Below are positions 22,855-34,486 of a stretch of DNA of 64,000 nucleotides, piece after piece (positions within the stretch are counted from its first letter, which is position 1; each line of letters opens with the position of its first letter). Both the position numbers and the translations under genes were made by a program. Under the pieces are notes generated by a model, which had not been told where the DNA came from, ran no database searches, and was given only the letters and a program-made list of their open reading frames with translations. Location: positions 36,902 through 100,901 of the forward strand of contig JADFUC010000174.1 of NCBI GenBank assembly GCA_019722365.1. The letters are read 5' to 3'. This stretch comes from Lithospermum erythrorhizon. Taxonomy: Eukaryota; Streptophyta; Magnoliopsida; Boraginales; Boraginaceae.

Positions 22855-23100
22855 CTACGATATAACGTGCGGTTTGGCCTTATACTTCGGTATAAGAGCG
22901 GTATGACTCTCTTTTGATCGACTTTCTTTGTGTTCATTGTCGGTGTGTACATACTCACGGTATAGCGTGCGGTTGGCCTTATACTTGGTATAAGAGCGGT
23001 ATGAGTCTTTTGATCACTTTCTAACATTGTGCATTGTTGATGTATTTTTATACTACGGTATAACGTGCGGTTTGGCCTTATACTTGGTATAGGCGGTGTT
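22855..23100. repeat. ~100-bp repeats with hairpins in the solo LTR
   Basis: Three units (near 22855, 22955, 23052) share GGTATAnCGTGCGGTTTGGCC then TTATACTT..GGTATAAG. The first contains a perfect 7-bp stem closing a TTCG loop at 22879-22896. Confidence 0.85.
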
Positions 23101-24099
23101 TATTAGCCGGTTGATCATTCACAGGTAGGCAGTTGAGTATATATGCGCATTAGAGGTTGGTATACTTGTGGAGATATGGGAGATAGAAGGTGATGACTAG
23201 ATTTATAGTCGATGTTGAGTCTACCTTTGATTTCATTGGGTGATTGTGTCTTTATTGAGACCTTCTATTATATCTTAACATGTTATGCTTGAACCTTCTT
23301 GAAACACTTATTGTATGGCTGATTAGATAGTCTGGATATGTATATTATTCATATTTGACTATTATATTATTCATTGACTCATTATTCGTATGGTAAGTTC
23401 ACCCACAGTATTTAAGTTTCACTAAGCCTGTGGCTTACACCCCTTTTCGCATTGGGTGGCATTTCATTTGTGCGAGTTGGAGCCCGGCCGGTTGAGCGAG
23501 GCACATTTTGAGAGTTTTTTGTTCAGTGGCTAGGTGGCGAGCATCGGTGTGAGAATCCTCACGGTCGATTTTGATGTGTTGTCAACCGTTTTGATTGTTG
23601 TATTTTTCCTTTTGAAACTTTAGCCTTGTCGGTATTGTCATTTTATTCGAGGATCACGGTATGTATGATCTTTTGTAGCCTTGCCGGCATTACTTTATTT
23701 TGAGATATGTTGTGTATATATATATATATGGGTTGGTTGTTTAGATATCAGCTGATGGATATTAAATCTTAAAAACTGTTTTTGATTGGGAAACTTAATT
23801 GAGATCATATTTTTGGATGAAACGAATTGTGTTTTTAAATTAGATCCATCGGTTTGGTGACTCTGTGTTCAGGATTTTAATGACTCTACTTTCGAGGCGG
23901 CCGACACAGGGGCGAATCGTTACAATTAGCTACTATTATATAATATATTTTATGTAGATACATTTTTTATTATTATAATAGATGTTAGTTAAATAATCAT
24001 ATGATCATATGTAGAATTATTATTATTTATTATTATGTAGAACTATTGTTATTATTATTATAATATGTATTAGTTAAATAATCATATGTTTGGTGTAGG

Positions 24100-24101
<2 letters not shown>

Positions 24102-24195
<94 letters not shown>
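24102..24195. repeat. (TTA)n microsatellite
   Basis: About 31 uninterrupted TTA/ATT trinucleotides, with shorter interrupted TTA runs on both sides (24015-24060, 24530-24570). Confidence 0.97.
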
Positions 24196-27100
24196 GTTAT
24201 TTAATTTCCTACATATATGAATTTTATATATTGACATCCATATAAATTTAAATTATACCAATTTAATCGACATAAACACAAAAAGTCGATACTATATTAG
24301 TCAATTCGTCAATATATTTAGTCAAGGGACATCAAATTGTTAAAGTAATATTTGTATCTCTCTATGGACATCTCAATTTGGTATAGTTGATATATATTTT
24401 TTTTCCAATCCTGATTACAAATGTTAGCTTCGTGGATATGATTACAAATGTCACATTCGTGGATATTTGACACAATTTACAGCTGACAAATTAATATGTA
24501 GCATATCTTTATATGTTTTTGGTAGAATTATATTGTTATTGTTGTTATTATTATTATTGTTATTATTAATTATCCATTTGAATCATAATAGATGTTAATT
24601 ACTAATAATTTTAGTTTCACTTAACAAATAATGATAAAGTCATATACAAGCATTAGGATTCTCAATAATTTATTTTCACCGGCTCTATGTACGAAATTCA
24701 AGCACACTGAATATCCCAAACTGTTTGACATAGCCATGTCGTAGCAAATTTTCTTCATTCTCTTCCAACTTTATGTGGTAACAAAATCATAAAGTAAAAC
24801 ATACAAGTGGAATACCAAATCATTTCCTTAATATTATCATTATAGATAACGTGTTCCCGTTAGTTGATGAAGTAATCGAGAGGTCTAGAACATGTTAATA
24901 TGATTAATGTGTCATGTAAAAAAAAATTCTTTTCTTTTCTTAGTTGGAGGAAAAGAGATGAGATGTTTAAATTGAAGATCTTTCATCTTTTGAAACTAAT
25001 TATCTATTCATCAAATATAATTGTATTTGATTGATTATTATTCAAATAATGTAATTTTGGATGTTAATATTATATTACTAATGTTTTACTAAAAAATATT
25101 ATTACATACCTTGTTGACATATATTATTTAAGTTTATAAAAACTTATTATTTTTTGTTGAATATGTATTAATAATAATATATTATTAATAATTTAAGTAA
25201 TATTACTAATAAAAGTATACTTGAAATAAAATGTACTAGAAAATAAAATAAATATTATTCACAAAAAGTAACGGGCGTACTATAAGAAATTTATACTAAT
25301 GATCTTTTTAAAAAAAATATTTAATCATAAGTATTTTAACATAATTTTTTCATCTTATATTAAGATTTATTCATGATCAAAGTGTCCACTTCCAAAAAAA
25401 TCAAAATATTAATTAAAAAATCGAAGAATTGTAATTTTTCTGTGATTTTAGAATAATTCCGAATTAAACATAAAAATTGTATCAAATATTTGAAGCATCG
25501 ATTGAATTTAAGTAAATCGCCGTCTACTTTCTTTAATGCGTATAAAAGTATGAATCAACTAATGTGTTTCTTCCATTTTTTGTTAAGATAATATTATGCC
25601 TCCCAAATAAAGTTATTTACAAGACATCTAATGATTATCAAACTTCAATAATAATTAAATAACAATGGGAGTTAAAAATTATTAAACATAAAAAAAGAAA
25701 TTACAACTTGATATTACATGACTCTATTGGACAATTAATATAAATAATGGTATTTATGTTATTAGTTCATTCTAATTATAGCTCATAATTAAAATATTTG
25801 GAAGTTACATGCCTTATTATTCCACCTCTTGAAAGTTACACAAAAATATTGAATAATGATTGAATAATTATATTTATGTATTTGCCATAACTCATTAAAA
25901 TATTTGGAAGTTACATGATTAATTCTTGCGCTTTTCATAGTTACATAAAAAATAACTTATATATTATTTGTTTTATAAATACCCATTATTGTATACTAGG
26001 TATTATGTAATTTCAACATCATCTTCAAATATTAGAGAAAGATTCTGTCTCGAAACATTAATTTCCAAGACGTTGTACATGTTGTTAGCTATTTTGAAGT
26101 AAAGCACCCAAAGAAAGTTTCAAAGGACGATATAACACTTTCTATATCTCCAACCATCAATAATTCTTAGGTAATTTCTCAAATACCATTTCTATTCTTC
26201 AAACCATTATTATAGATCAAGTTATATTATTAGTCTATTTTCTATGACTTTATTAGAACATATAAATCAATGAAAGACGACGAAAGAGATGGCAAGATAT
26301 TTTTGGTTTGATGTTTACATTTAAATGAATAAACGAAAATATTTATTATGGTTTGATGTTTACATGTAATCGATTTAATGTATTTTACTAAGATTTAACA
26401 TTGATGTTGTTATACTTTTGATGATGGTAATAGATATCAAAAGTTGAATACAAATAAATATATAAAATACACATCATTTTGAATTAACTAAATAAGATTA
26501 TAATTTATGCGTAAGTGATCAATTCGAATAATTAAATCTAAGACTATATATCAACACCTTTAAGCGATGAGAGAGAATACTTAAAATTTCTTCCTTAAAA
26601 TTTATATACTCAATTAAATCTTAAAATTAACCCATTTTCTAAGATTTGAATACTTGTAATAATATTTATTCTTAATTGAGTACACAATCATATATAATTA
26701 CTCTTAGAAGTGATAAAGTATAATATTTTTTATTAGTGTAATTTCATATACATATACTTATTTTGATGAATTTAACTATTAAAGGGTGAAAATATTATTT
26801 TTAGAAAAAAATATTTCTCTTTTAACTCCAAATATAAAGTACTATGACAACTTAAAACACATTTGATATATCTTCAATTAATTCATGTCGTCATAGTTAT
26901 AAAACGTACAACTATGTTGTATGTTATGAAACACTTTTAAGTTTGAAGTATATCAATAGTCATCATATTGAAAAGCCTAATGTCATATTTCAACACAAAC
27001 GTATAATAATTATTTTTACATTAAATTCGTATTTTTATTTTTTTGAATCAATGAAGTATAAGACTTCATCACCATATTATGGTCAAGACTATTTTAGAAT

Positions 27101-27734
27101 TAAATTATATAAGTTCGTAAGTCGTTCACTGAGTCTCGAACATCTATTATTAGTAATTTTTAGTTGTCGAGACCTCCTCATAGTAATGTAAGATTTGAAA
27201 AGGTCTGCAAAATTATTCTTTTACGACAATAAAGTTAATTTTTTTTAAATATGGAGTATTTTATAAGAAAATTGAAAATAGTAAATTTCAACATTTATGG
27301 AGGAAGCATTTGAAAATGATATAAGGTGAAATACTTACATATTGCAAATAGTAAAAGTATAATTCAAAAATACAAATAGGACACTGTTTAAATTTTGAAA
27401 TAAATTAATGTCAATATGAAAAATCTATTTATAATTTACTTGAACTACAACCTATGGAATTTAATATTTTTCATTATTATTTGAATTTCAATAAATAATA
27501 TATGATTATATTATTTAGACACCCAATACATACATAAATTTATCATTATTATGAATTATTTTTTGTATTTTAATAAATTAAACCTCAAAAAATGAAATTT
27601 TCTATTTTTTCCTACAAAATTGTCCACGTGCAACGCACGTAATATGTTATTAGTAACACCTAAATGATGAAAACAATATAATGTATGCTATCAGGTTTAT
27701 TTCGTAGGTAATCCGACGGAGAATAGCTTGCATA

Positions 27735-27965
27735 TAACTTACATTAGTGGATGTCAAAATGTGCAAAAAAGATAAAAATCTGCAATAAAATATTCGACCA
27801 TGTTTTGAAAAATAGTCAAATAGTTCAATGTTACACCATTTATTTGCATATAACTTGTACATGTTTGTAACTTACAACAGTGGATGTCAAAAAGGATAAA
27901 AACCTGCAATAAAGAATTCGACCAAGTTTTGCTTCAAATACTTTAAAGTTGCACCATTTATTTTC
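27735..27965. repeat. Tandem duplication of ~133 bp downstream of the NB-LRR gene
   Basis: GTGGATGTCAAAA, AAAAACCTGCAATAAA/AAAATCTGCAATAAA, TTCGACCA.GTTTTG and GTT(A/G)CACCATTTATTT occur in the same order in two copies about 133 bp apart. Divergence is moderate. Confidence 0.8.
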
Positions 27966-28183
27966 ATTTTTCAATCTTTGATCAAGAGATCAAAGATGCC
28001 ACAATTGTCAAACATTGAGGACCAAACCTGCCATACTTGAAATATCTAGAACTTAAGAGCAACTAGCCCAAACATTCAGTACTAAATGGACTACTTTCCT
28101 GGAAACTCTGCAAGTCTGCAACTAGGGAAGTTTGTGCAATGTACCTTTTGAACTCCAGCTTTGTCTATGAAATACTATTTCGG

Positions 28184-30816
28184 TTACCCCCAAAACTCTT
28201 TGAAGCCTACGCCGCTATGACTCTCACCTTTCTGGCCATCTTCCTCTGAATCCTGGCTGTCTTCGTCTGAGTCGTATAAAAATAATTTCATCAAAGCCAA
28301 ACTAAGCCATATAAAAAAGTTACCAAATATAGCAAAACGACTGTTCGCAATGGAGAACGAGGATTTAGAATGAAGGAAAGCATGATATTATTTTTTGGGG
28401 TGTGGGGGGGTTCCAAAGACAACAATATGAAGTTTTGTAAGGATATTTTTTGTTTTCAAACTTACAGCCAACCATTGTGCCCCGGTGCCTCCACTGCATA
28501 TAAAGATGACTTATATATAGTGAATTTATGCAACTTACCTGCTGGACCGTCATCTTTAGTACGCTTTGGTTTCTTTGGGTAGATAAATACTTCCAGTTCT
28601 GCATTTTGTCCTTCCTGTTGTATCCTCTCGATTTCCTTTGCAGAGTTATCAACAGACATTCTGCAATTTCTTACGAAGATGAGGCGTAACTCAGGAATAT
28701 CTCCGAACTGAAGAGGGATAGCTTCAAGATAGTAACAATTTTCCACCCATAGTTTCTCAAGACAAGGGAATGAATCATCAGAAGTAGTCCACTTATTAAA
28801 TCTCACACCTGCCAACTTTAAGACCTTCAGTTGTGGGAAATCATCATCGTTCACACTCCATTCTTCAACTTCAACTTCTTTTGAATCCCATGGACCACTC
28901 TGATATAATTTAAGGACTTGTAGGAAAGGAAGCATTTTTCCAATTTCTGAAACATCAACCGAGTTCAGAATGAAATTTCTCAGAGTGAGTTTCTTGAGAC
29001 TCAAAGGCAAATGAAAGTTATATCTCCTCATGTCCTCTTCTGATTGCATCCAGAGTTCCATCTTCAATGACATGATTTGGCTAAGAAAGTCCATTTCCGG
29101 AAGCCGATGACATTTTAGACAATCATCCCAAGTGTCTGAAATTATGCAACTCAACTTCTGCAATTTCGGCAATTTCCTAAGCCACTTGAGATCATCATGA
29201 GAAAGCATTGGCTTTGATAAGGATCTTAGATCTTCTAATAAGAATGATGGATTGTTCTGAATTCTGAGGCTATCTAACTCGAATGAAGCACGATTACGTA
29301 CATGCAAGTGCCTCAATTTCAGCAAATCCCAAATCGAATCTGGCACTTCCACCACATCAGACCCAAAAGGCAAGAGTTCTTCGAAAATGAGAGTTTGAAG
29401 GTTCTGAAGCATAGTTATTGATGGTATAGAAGTTGAATAGTTAGCCATTGATCTCCAAATGGCTAAGTACCTCAAACCAACCAAATGTGATATATCATCG
29501 CTAGTGTAAAGCAAGTTAGGTGCGTCCAACACTTGAAGTTGCATCATCCCATTAGACATTATTATTGGGTACATTTTATCGTTGCCCTCGCGAGAAAATA
29601 ACAACAATGAATGAATATTGTGGGAGGATAACCTGTTGTGGCTGCTACCTGGGGGGTTGCTAATAAGCCGAATTGATGAGTGATTTATGTGTTTTAATAC
29701 CCTCAGGTTATGTTTCCCTTCTTTAGCTTTCTCTATGCAGAAATCACGAAGAAGATCATGGAGATGGAAAGTCTTGACTCCACCTTCAGATCTTTCTTTG
29801 GCAGGAATGACCAAGTTTCTCATCAGAAGACTCATTATATAAACTTTCGCTACATCCTCCGAGCTCTTTTGTTCAGTGTCTTGAACAAATCCTTCTGCCA
29901 TCCACAACCACTTCAGTCGGGAAACCGAAATCTCTTGGTCTTCAGGAAATACTCCAAGGTACAAGAAACATGGTTGCAGATACTGAGGCAGATTATTAAA
30001 ACTCGTACCCAGTATGGTTTTGCAACTGAACTGAGGATCAGCCAAAATGTGCAAATTCAAGCTTCTTGCAATTTGATTCCAAATTTCCTCACTCCTTTCT
30101 GCATTTGATAAAACTCCAGCTATTACAACGATTGAGAGTGGCAATCCCTTGCAACCCTCTGAAATCTTTTTTGCAATGTTCAAAAGATTCTCAGACAAAT
30201 TCTCTCTTTGGGACAACCTTTTTTGAAACAACTCCCAACTCTCATCTTCATTCAGTAGACTAAGAGTATGCACCTGACTCCCAATATCTGAAGCGACACA
30301 ACTGTTCCTAGTAGTGATGAGTATCCGACTACCTTGTTTATCATCCGGGAGATATCGCTTTAAATCTTGCCATACATTGATATCCCATACATCATCAATG
30401 AGAAGAAGATATTTACGTTTCTTCAAACTTTTGCAAAGCATATCTGCTAATGTTTCCTCATCCAACTGACTGATATCCATTGATGAAAGTGCTTTAACAT
30501 GGCTTAAAACTGCTAGGATCAATCTTCGTTTGTCAAAGTTTTGAGAAACAATACCCCGAGCTAGAATATCGAAGTGATGAACAAGGGAATCAGACTTGAA
30601 CAAATTCATGGCTAGTGTAGTCTTTCCGATTCCAGGCATTCCAACAATTGAGATGACTTTCAATCCTTTCTCGTGTCCTACAAGACACTCCATGATGGTA
30701 TCTTTCTCTCTCTTAAAACCCACCACGACATCGTCCACAGTAGCAAGAACATGGCTAGAACTCGGTACACCAACATCTTCAGCCAGAAGGCTTGTACCAC
30801 CAACATCATTCTCCAT
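28184..30816 (-). CDS. NB-LRR immune receptor lacking a coiled-coil (late-blight R1-like)
   Basis: Exons 30816-28539 and 28266-28184 join in phase to 786 residues. NB-ARC motifs in order: P-loop GMPGIGKTT (59-67), kinase-2 LLLIDDVW (137-144), RNBS-B GSRILITTR (162-170), GLPL (224-227), RNBS-D CFLYLGVFPED (283-293) and an MHD variant HLHD (351-354). Degenerate leucine-rich repeats fill about 400-730. The first exon would otherwise run past a consensus GTAAGT donor to a late stop; splicing to the CTCAG acceptor gives an acidic tail (DEDSQDSEEDGQKGE) ending KEFWG. Such receptors sit in the cytosol and trigger hypersensitive defence when they sense pathogen effectors. The usual N-terminal coiled-coil is absent: only 58 residues precede the P-loop. 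TTTCAG lies just before the ATG, so upstream leader exons, or a lost coiled-coil exon, are likely. Confidence 0.9.
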
Positions 30817-32300
30817 GTTTCACCTGAAATCGGGTTCCACATAGAGAGTGTATTAGAGGACTCTATCCCAAATTAAATATGTTAGGGTCTATAAACCTCT
30901 GAGCTACTCTTTTTTCTGCCAATCGGTTTTCGAAATCGATGTTAAAACTAGTTATGATTCATAAATAATTTGAAAGTACTCCATTTTTAAAAAGAAAATA
31001 ACGGCTCTGGAATATTTCTTTCTTCAAAAAGTCATTAGAGCAATGTCCAATTTGGTCACCAGAGCTTCGAATGAGGGGTTAGCTACACAGCAAAAGCTAG
31101 AGTAAATCTTGAATCTGAACTCGAGCAGAGGTATGAGGGGAGAAATTTCACATTTGATTTATGCCGAAATAGAATAAAGAAAATCTAGAGTATCATTTCT
31201 TTCTCTAAAAAGATTCATACATTTAGTTTGCCAACATACTTATTTATAGAAAAAGAAATGATACTCTCCTAATTAAGTTGAATAAGTATGTTGGCAAACC
31301 ACGCTTATCATTTCAGAGAAAAGATGAGCAAAAAAACATAAGACCTGACTGGATTTTTTTCAAAGATTGATTCTCATAAGTCATTCATAGTGTAATATAT
31401 TCATAAAAGTTTGGGAAACTATATGATCCAAAATATATCCAACTAATTACGTGTAGCCATTATTACTATTTACATTACAAATAAAGTAAACTGTTAAGGG
31501 ATCATTTCAGTATAGTAAAAACTAAAAGGTACAAATCTAAAACATGAGAGAACACTTACCAGGAGAATTAATACAAAGCCATATATTTGTGACTGTGTCT
31601 GATTGGTTGGTTGAGACAACTGAGAAGAGCTGAAACCTTGAAACAATAACCTGTTAAATGTACCTCCCCCCTCCCCCTCAAACACAGACAAAAATAAGAT
31701 ATACAAAAGCTCCCATCGACAAAGTTCTTGATTTTGATGAAAGTGCTAATAATATGTACAGTACTAGTTGAAAAACAAAGCAAACTAAGGATCAGGACAA
31801 TCCTTAATCACATGGGCCATCGGATTCCAATCCCATACATCAGTTTATTTAAAATTTGCAGTAAAAAATTACTCCTAAAAGAACTCCAAAACTTTATGAT
31901 TACACTATATTATCTTTATTCTCTTAACATAATAAAATAATGATTGTATGAGTAAAATAAGGGACATTGTAGACTTAAAACTAATGAACACAAAAAGATC
32001 ATCACCAAGCTCATAATAACAAACATAAATGAAAGTGTGAACTCCGACTATCCAACCAGTTGTTAAACCAACGGTCACTAATAGTTGACAGAATAATGAA
32101 CAAACATTAAAGAAAAGAACTTTAAAGGAAATAATACAGGATGTGGTAACTTGAAACCGGTCTGCGATGTAGCATGGAGTGCAGGGGCAACATGGGTGAA
32201 GGATAGCCGTGATGATGAAAAAATTACAGTAGGATCTTTGCGAATGCAATGGTATTATAAACCGCCCTCTTTCTCTTCACGTCCCCGAACTGAGACTGGG
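30817..32300 (-). promoter_or_regulatory. 5' region of the NB-LRR gene with probable leader introns
   Basis: On the minus strand a TTTCAG acceptor lies immediately upstream of the start codon. An AATTCTCCTG/GTAAGT donor lies near 31560 and a TATA-like GGTTTATAATA near 32253. A spliced leader of one or two exons is therefore plausible, but no coding coiled-coil exon was recognised here. Interlocked inverted repeats lie at 31187-31299. Confidence 0.4.
31187..31299. repeat. Two interlocked inverted repeats
   Basis: Arm A AGAGTATCATTTCTTTCTCT (31187-31206) pairs with 31248-31267 (19 of 20). Arm B GTTTGCCAACATACTTAT (31226-31243) pairs with 31282-31299 (18 of 18). The order A-B-A'-B' means the two stems interlock and cannot be drawn as nested hairpins. 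Confidence 0.93.
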
Positions 32301-34319
32301 TTCTTCTTGTCTATTTAGACTTTCGGCGTCGACATTTCTTGGGTCTTAGACTTACGATCAAATAATCTAAGTAAAAGGTATGAAGTTGTTATAGCGTAGA
32401 GTCGTAATCGATGGAATGCGTTGGTTAGAAGTTTAGAGTTCTTATCACCGCTTAAATGTCCCTTACACTAAACACTGCATTGCTTACTCTCAAGAATGTT
32501 AGGAGTGCTGTGGAAAGAAAAGCAATATATAAAGAGGCACGCTTCTCAGTCATGGAAAATTTGGAATAAAAAAATGGAAAAGCCGACTCGGAATCCAGAC
32601 AATGAACTACAGAAATTATTCGACTAGAAATAAATTAAATAGAAATCTAAATCAAAACACAGAAGTGTAAGGAATCTGACCGGAAACGCCTTTCATCTTA
32701 CACAAGTCTTGTATGATACACATACAAATGACCATCTTTGAACAAGGATAACAATTTATGTTATAGGGTTTATATATTTAGAATTTTAGTTATAATTGAA
32801 AATAGAAAGGATTTTTGATTGAAAAAAAATAAAATTAATTTTTGTTGTCAAAATGGAATTTTGTCGAGTAAACGCCAATCAAGCAGAATCTGTCCAGCAG
32901 CAAACAAAATGAGGTTAAAACCATGTATTTATTGAGTGATAAATAAAATCGTCGATTGTTTAAGATTTAAATGAATTTAACTTATCTAATAGATCCGATT
33001 ATTTTTATATCTTGTTGAAATAGGATACAAGCAATGAAAAAATAAATTAAGCAAATTATTGCAGAGAAATCGAATTATTTGATTGATCTAAGTTTAGGCA
33101 ATTTTATTTATAAATATAGCTTTTGTTCAGTGCTTGAATAACATAAGAATTGTTTATTTTTGCTTCATCAAGTTGCAAATGATTAGTGCTCGATATATGA
33201 TTATGAGTTAATAAATGATAAAATGAATAAAATTAGCAATGAAAGGACTATTCCTATCTTTCTTCTTTTATTCTACTTGTTTATTTATTTCTATTTTCAA
33301 ATCGAGTTAAAGCAGAGACAGCAAACTACATGTAACTTTTGATTAGCGATATGGAAGTCTTTTTTTTATAATGTAGAACCTGCAGAACTGACCATTGATA
33401 AGGTAATGTGTTTGATATAGCATTTCAGCTAATAGCATGGTCGGCCAAAACAATGACTTAGAAATCTTATGAAACGTCTTGAAAGAATATCTTTTGAGAT
33501 CTTCAACAAATCACCAAAATCTTTGTATCGTAAATCTTGAAGCAAATCTTGCAAGTGAAGCCTTACGAGCATACATTTTTATGACATTCATTAGAAAATA
33601 AATGAGCTATAAATATATGTTCCAATAGTATGTAAACACTCAAAGGCCATTTGTTATGGCGTTCTTGAGAAAAAGCAGTTAATGATGGCATATGATAAAA
33701 TTATTACGCACCAACAACAAAATTATTAACTTCACCGAAAAGACCTTGCAACAAATGAGGAGATCACAAAGAGATCTTCCCATTCCTACGTCGAGTTTAT
33801 GTTTCTCTGGTCCATTAAATTGAACACTAACATTCCAAATCATCAAACGCATACAATTACAAGTCCCCAGCAAGCACAACAAAGTCCATAAAATAATCTT
33901 AAACCCGCTACTGAATTAATAAATGAAATCAACTTCTCCAAACAAATTAATGTACATATGCTTACAACTACAAATGGGCACATTCAAATCAACATTTAGA
34001 AGCTACAGTGCAAATGACTCTAAGCAGATTAATATTTTAGTGAACTATATCAAATAAATCTCTGATTTTAGTACGGAAGATAGATCAAACCATAAACATG
34101 TTGGTTGACAATATCATAGAGAATGGTTACTGAGTAATTTTGCAAGCAAAAGTAACAATTAGAAGATGTTAATATGTGAAATTAATTGCGACATGAATAC
34201 TCACTCATTAAAGCTTTTAAAGGGAAAATAAGGCAGACCAAGCAGGAAAATCTAAACACCTTACCAGGAGCAACAATAAGCCAACTAACTCAGAGAACAC
34301 TGTCGTATAAATTATAAAA
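32301..34319. other. Spacer between NB-LRR gene and chromovirus, no gene seen
   Basis: AT-rich with scattered short open frames, none recognised. The right boundary is set by the truncated LTR at 34320. Confidence 0.4.
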
Positions 34320-34486
34320 TTTGTAAAATTTTAAAAGCTGTTATAAATTTTGAGAATATTAATGGAAATCGGAATTTTTGGATGAAGCGAGTAGTTTTTA
34401 AAGTAGGTCGTCGTCGGTTTGAGTGAGCTTTGGTGTTAGATTATAATGATTCCTTTCGGGCGGTAACGCAGGGGCGGATGGGTCTG
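34320..34486 (+). mobile_element. Truncated 5' LTR of the chromovirus, followed by primer site
   Basis: Matches only the last ~165 bp of the 3' LTR (TTTGTAAAATTTTAAAAGC... to GGGTCTGA). TGGTATCGGAGGC at 34491-34503 resembles the initiator-tRNA primer site used by chromoviruses. The other ~2.6 kb of this LTR is missing, so a deletion or truncated insertion removed the left end. Confidence 0.75.

Larger units (their letters stand above)
21245..23924 (+). mobile_element. Solo LTR of a Tekay/Del-like chromovirus
   Basis: Begins TGCCAATAACCCG and ends CGTTACA. It is flanked by ATTAA (21240-21244) and ATTAG (23925-23929), a near-perfect 5-bp target duplication. Its sequence matches the 3' LTR at 39224-42039 throughout: the GGGACAGG...GATAATATTATTT start, the GTGGCCTTGTCGGCA repeats, the GGTATAACGTGCGG units, and the GGCCGACACAGG end. 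No internal region follows, so it is most simply a solo LTR left by recombination between the two LTRs of one element. Confidence 0.8.
23925..28180. other. Long AT-rich intergenic stretch
   Basis: No credible gene: open frames are short and AT-driven. It contains a TTA microsatellite (24102-24195), a ~107-bp spaced repeat of TTAAAATATTTGGAAGTTACATG near 25785 and 25892, a hairpin resembling a Helitron end (27617-27632) and a ~133-bp duplication just before the NB-LRR gene. Confidence 0.5.

Noticed and set aside
29710..30263. Plus-strand open frames within the NB-LRR gene
   Set aside because: They are shadows of the minus-strand NB-ARC coding sequence.
33679..33882. Minus-strand 67-codon frame resembling a LINE endonuclease fragment
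   Set aside because: Only a few residues (MRLMIWN-like) fit; the rest does not follow the family.
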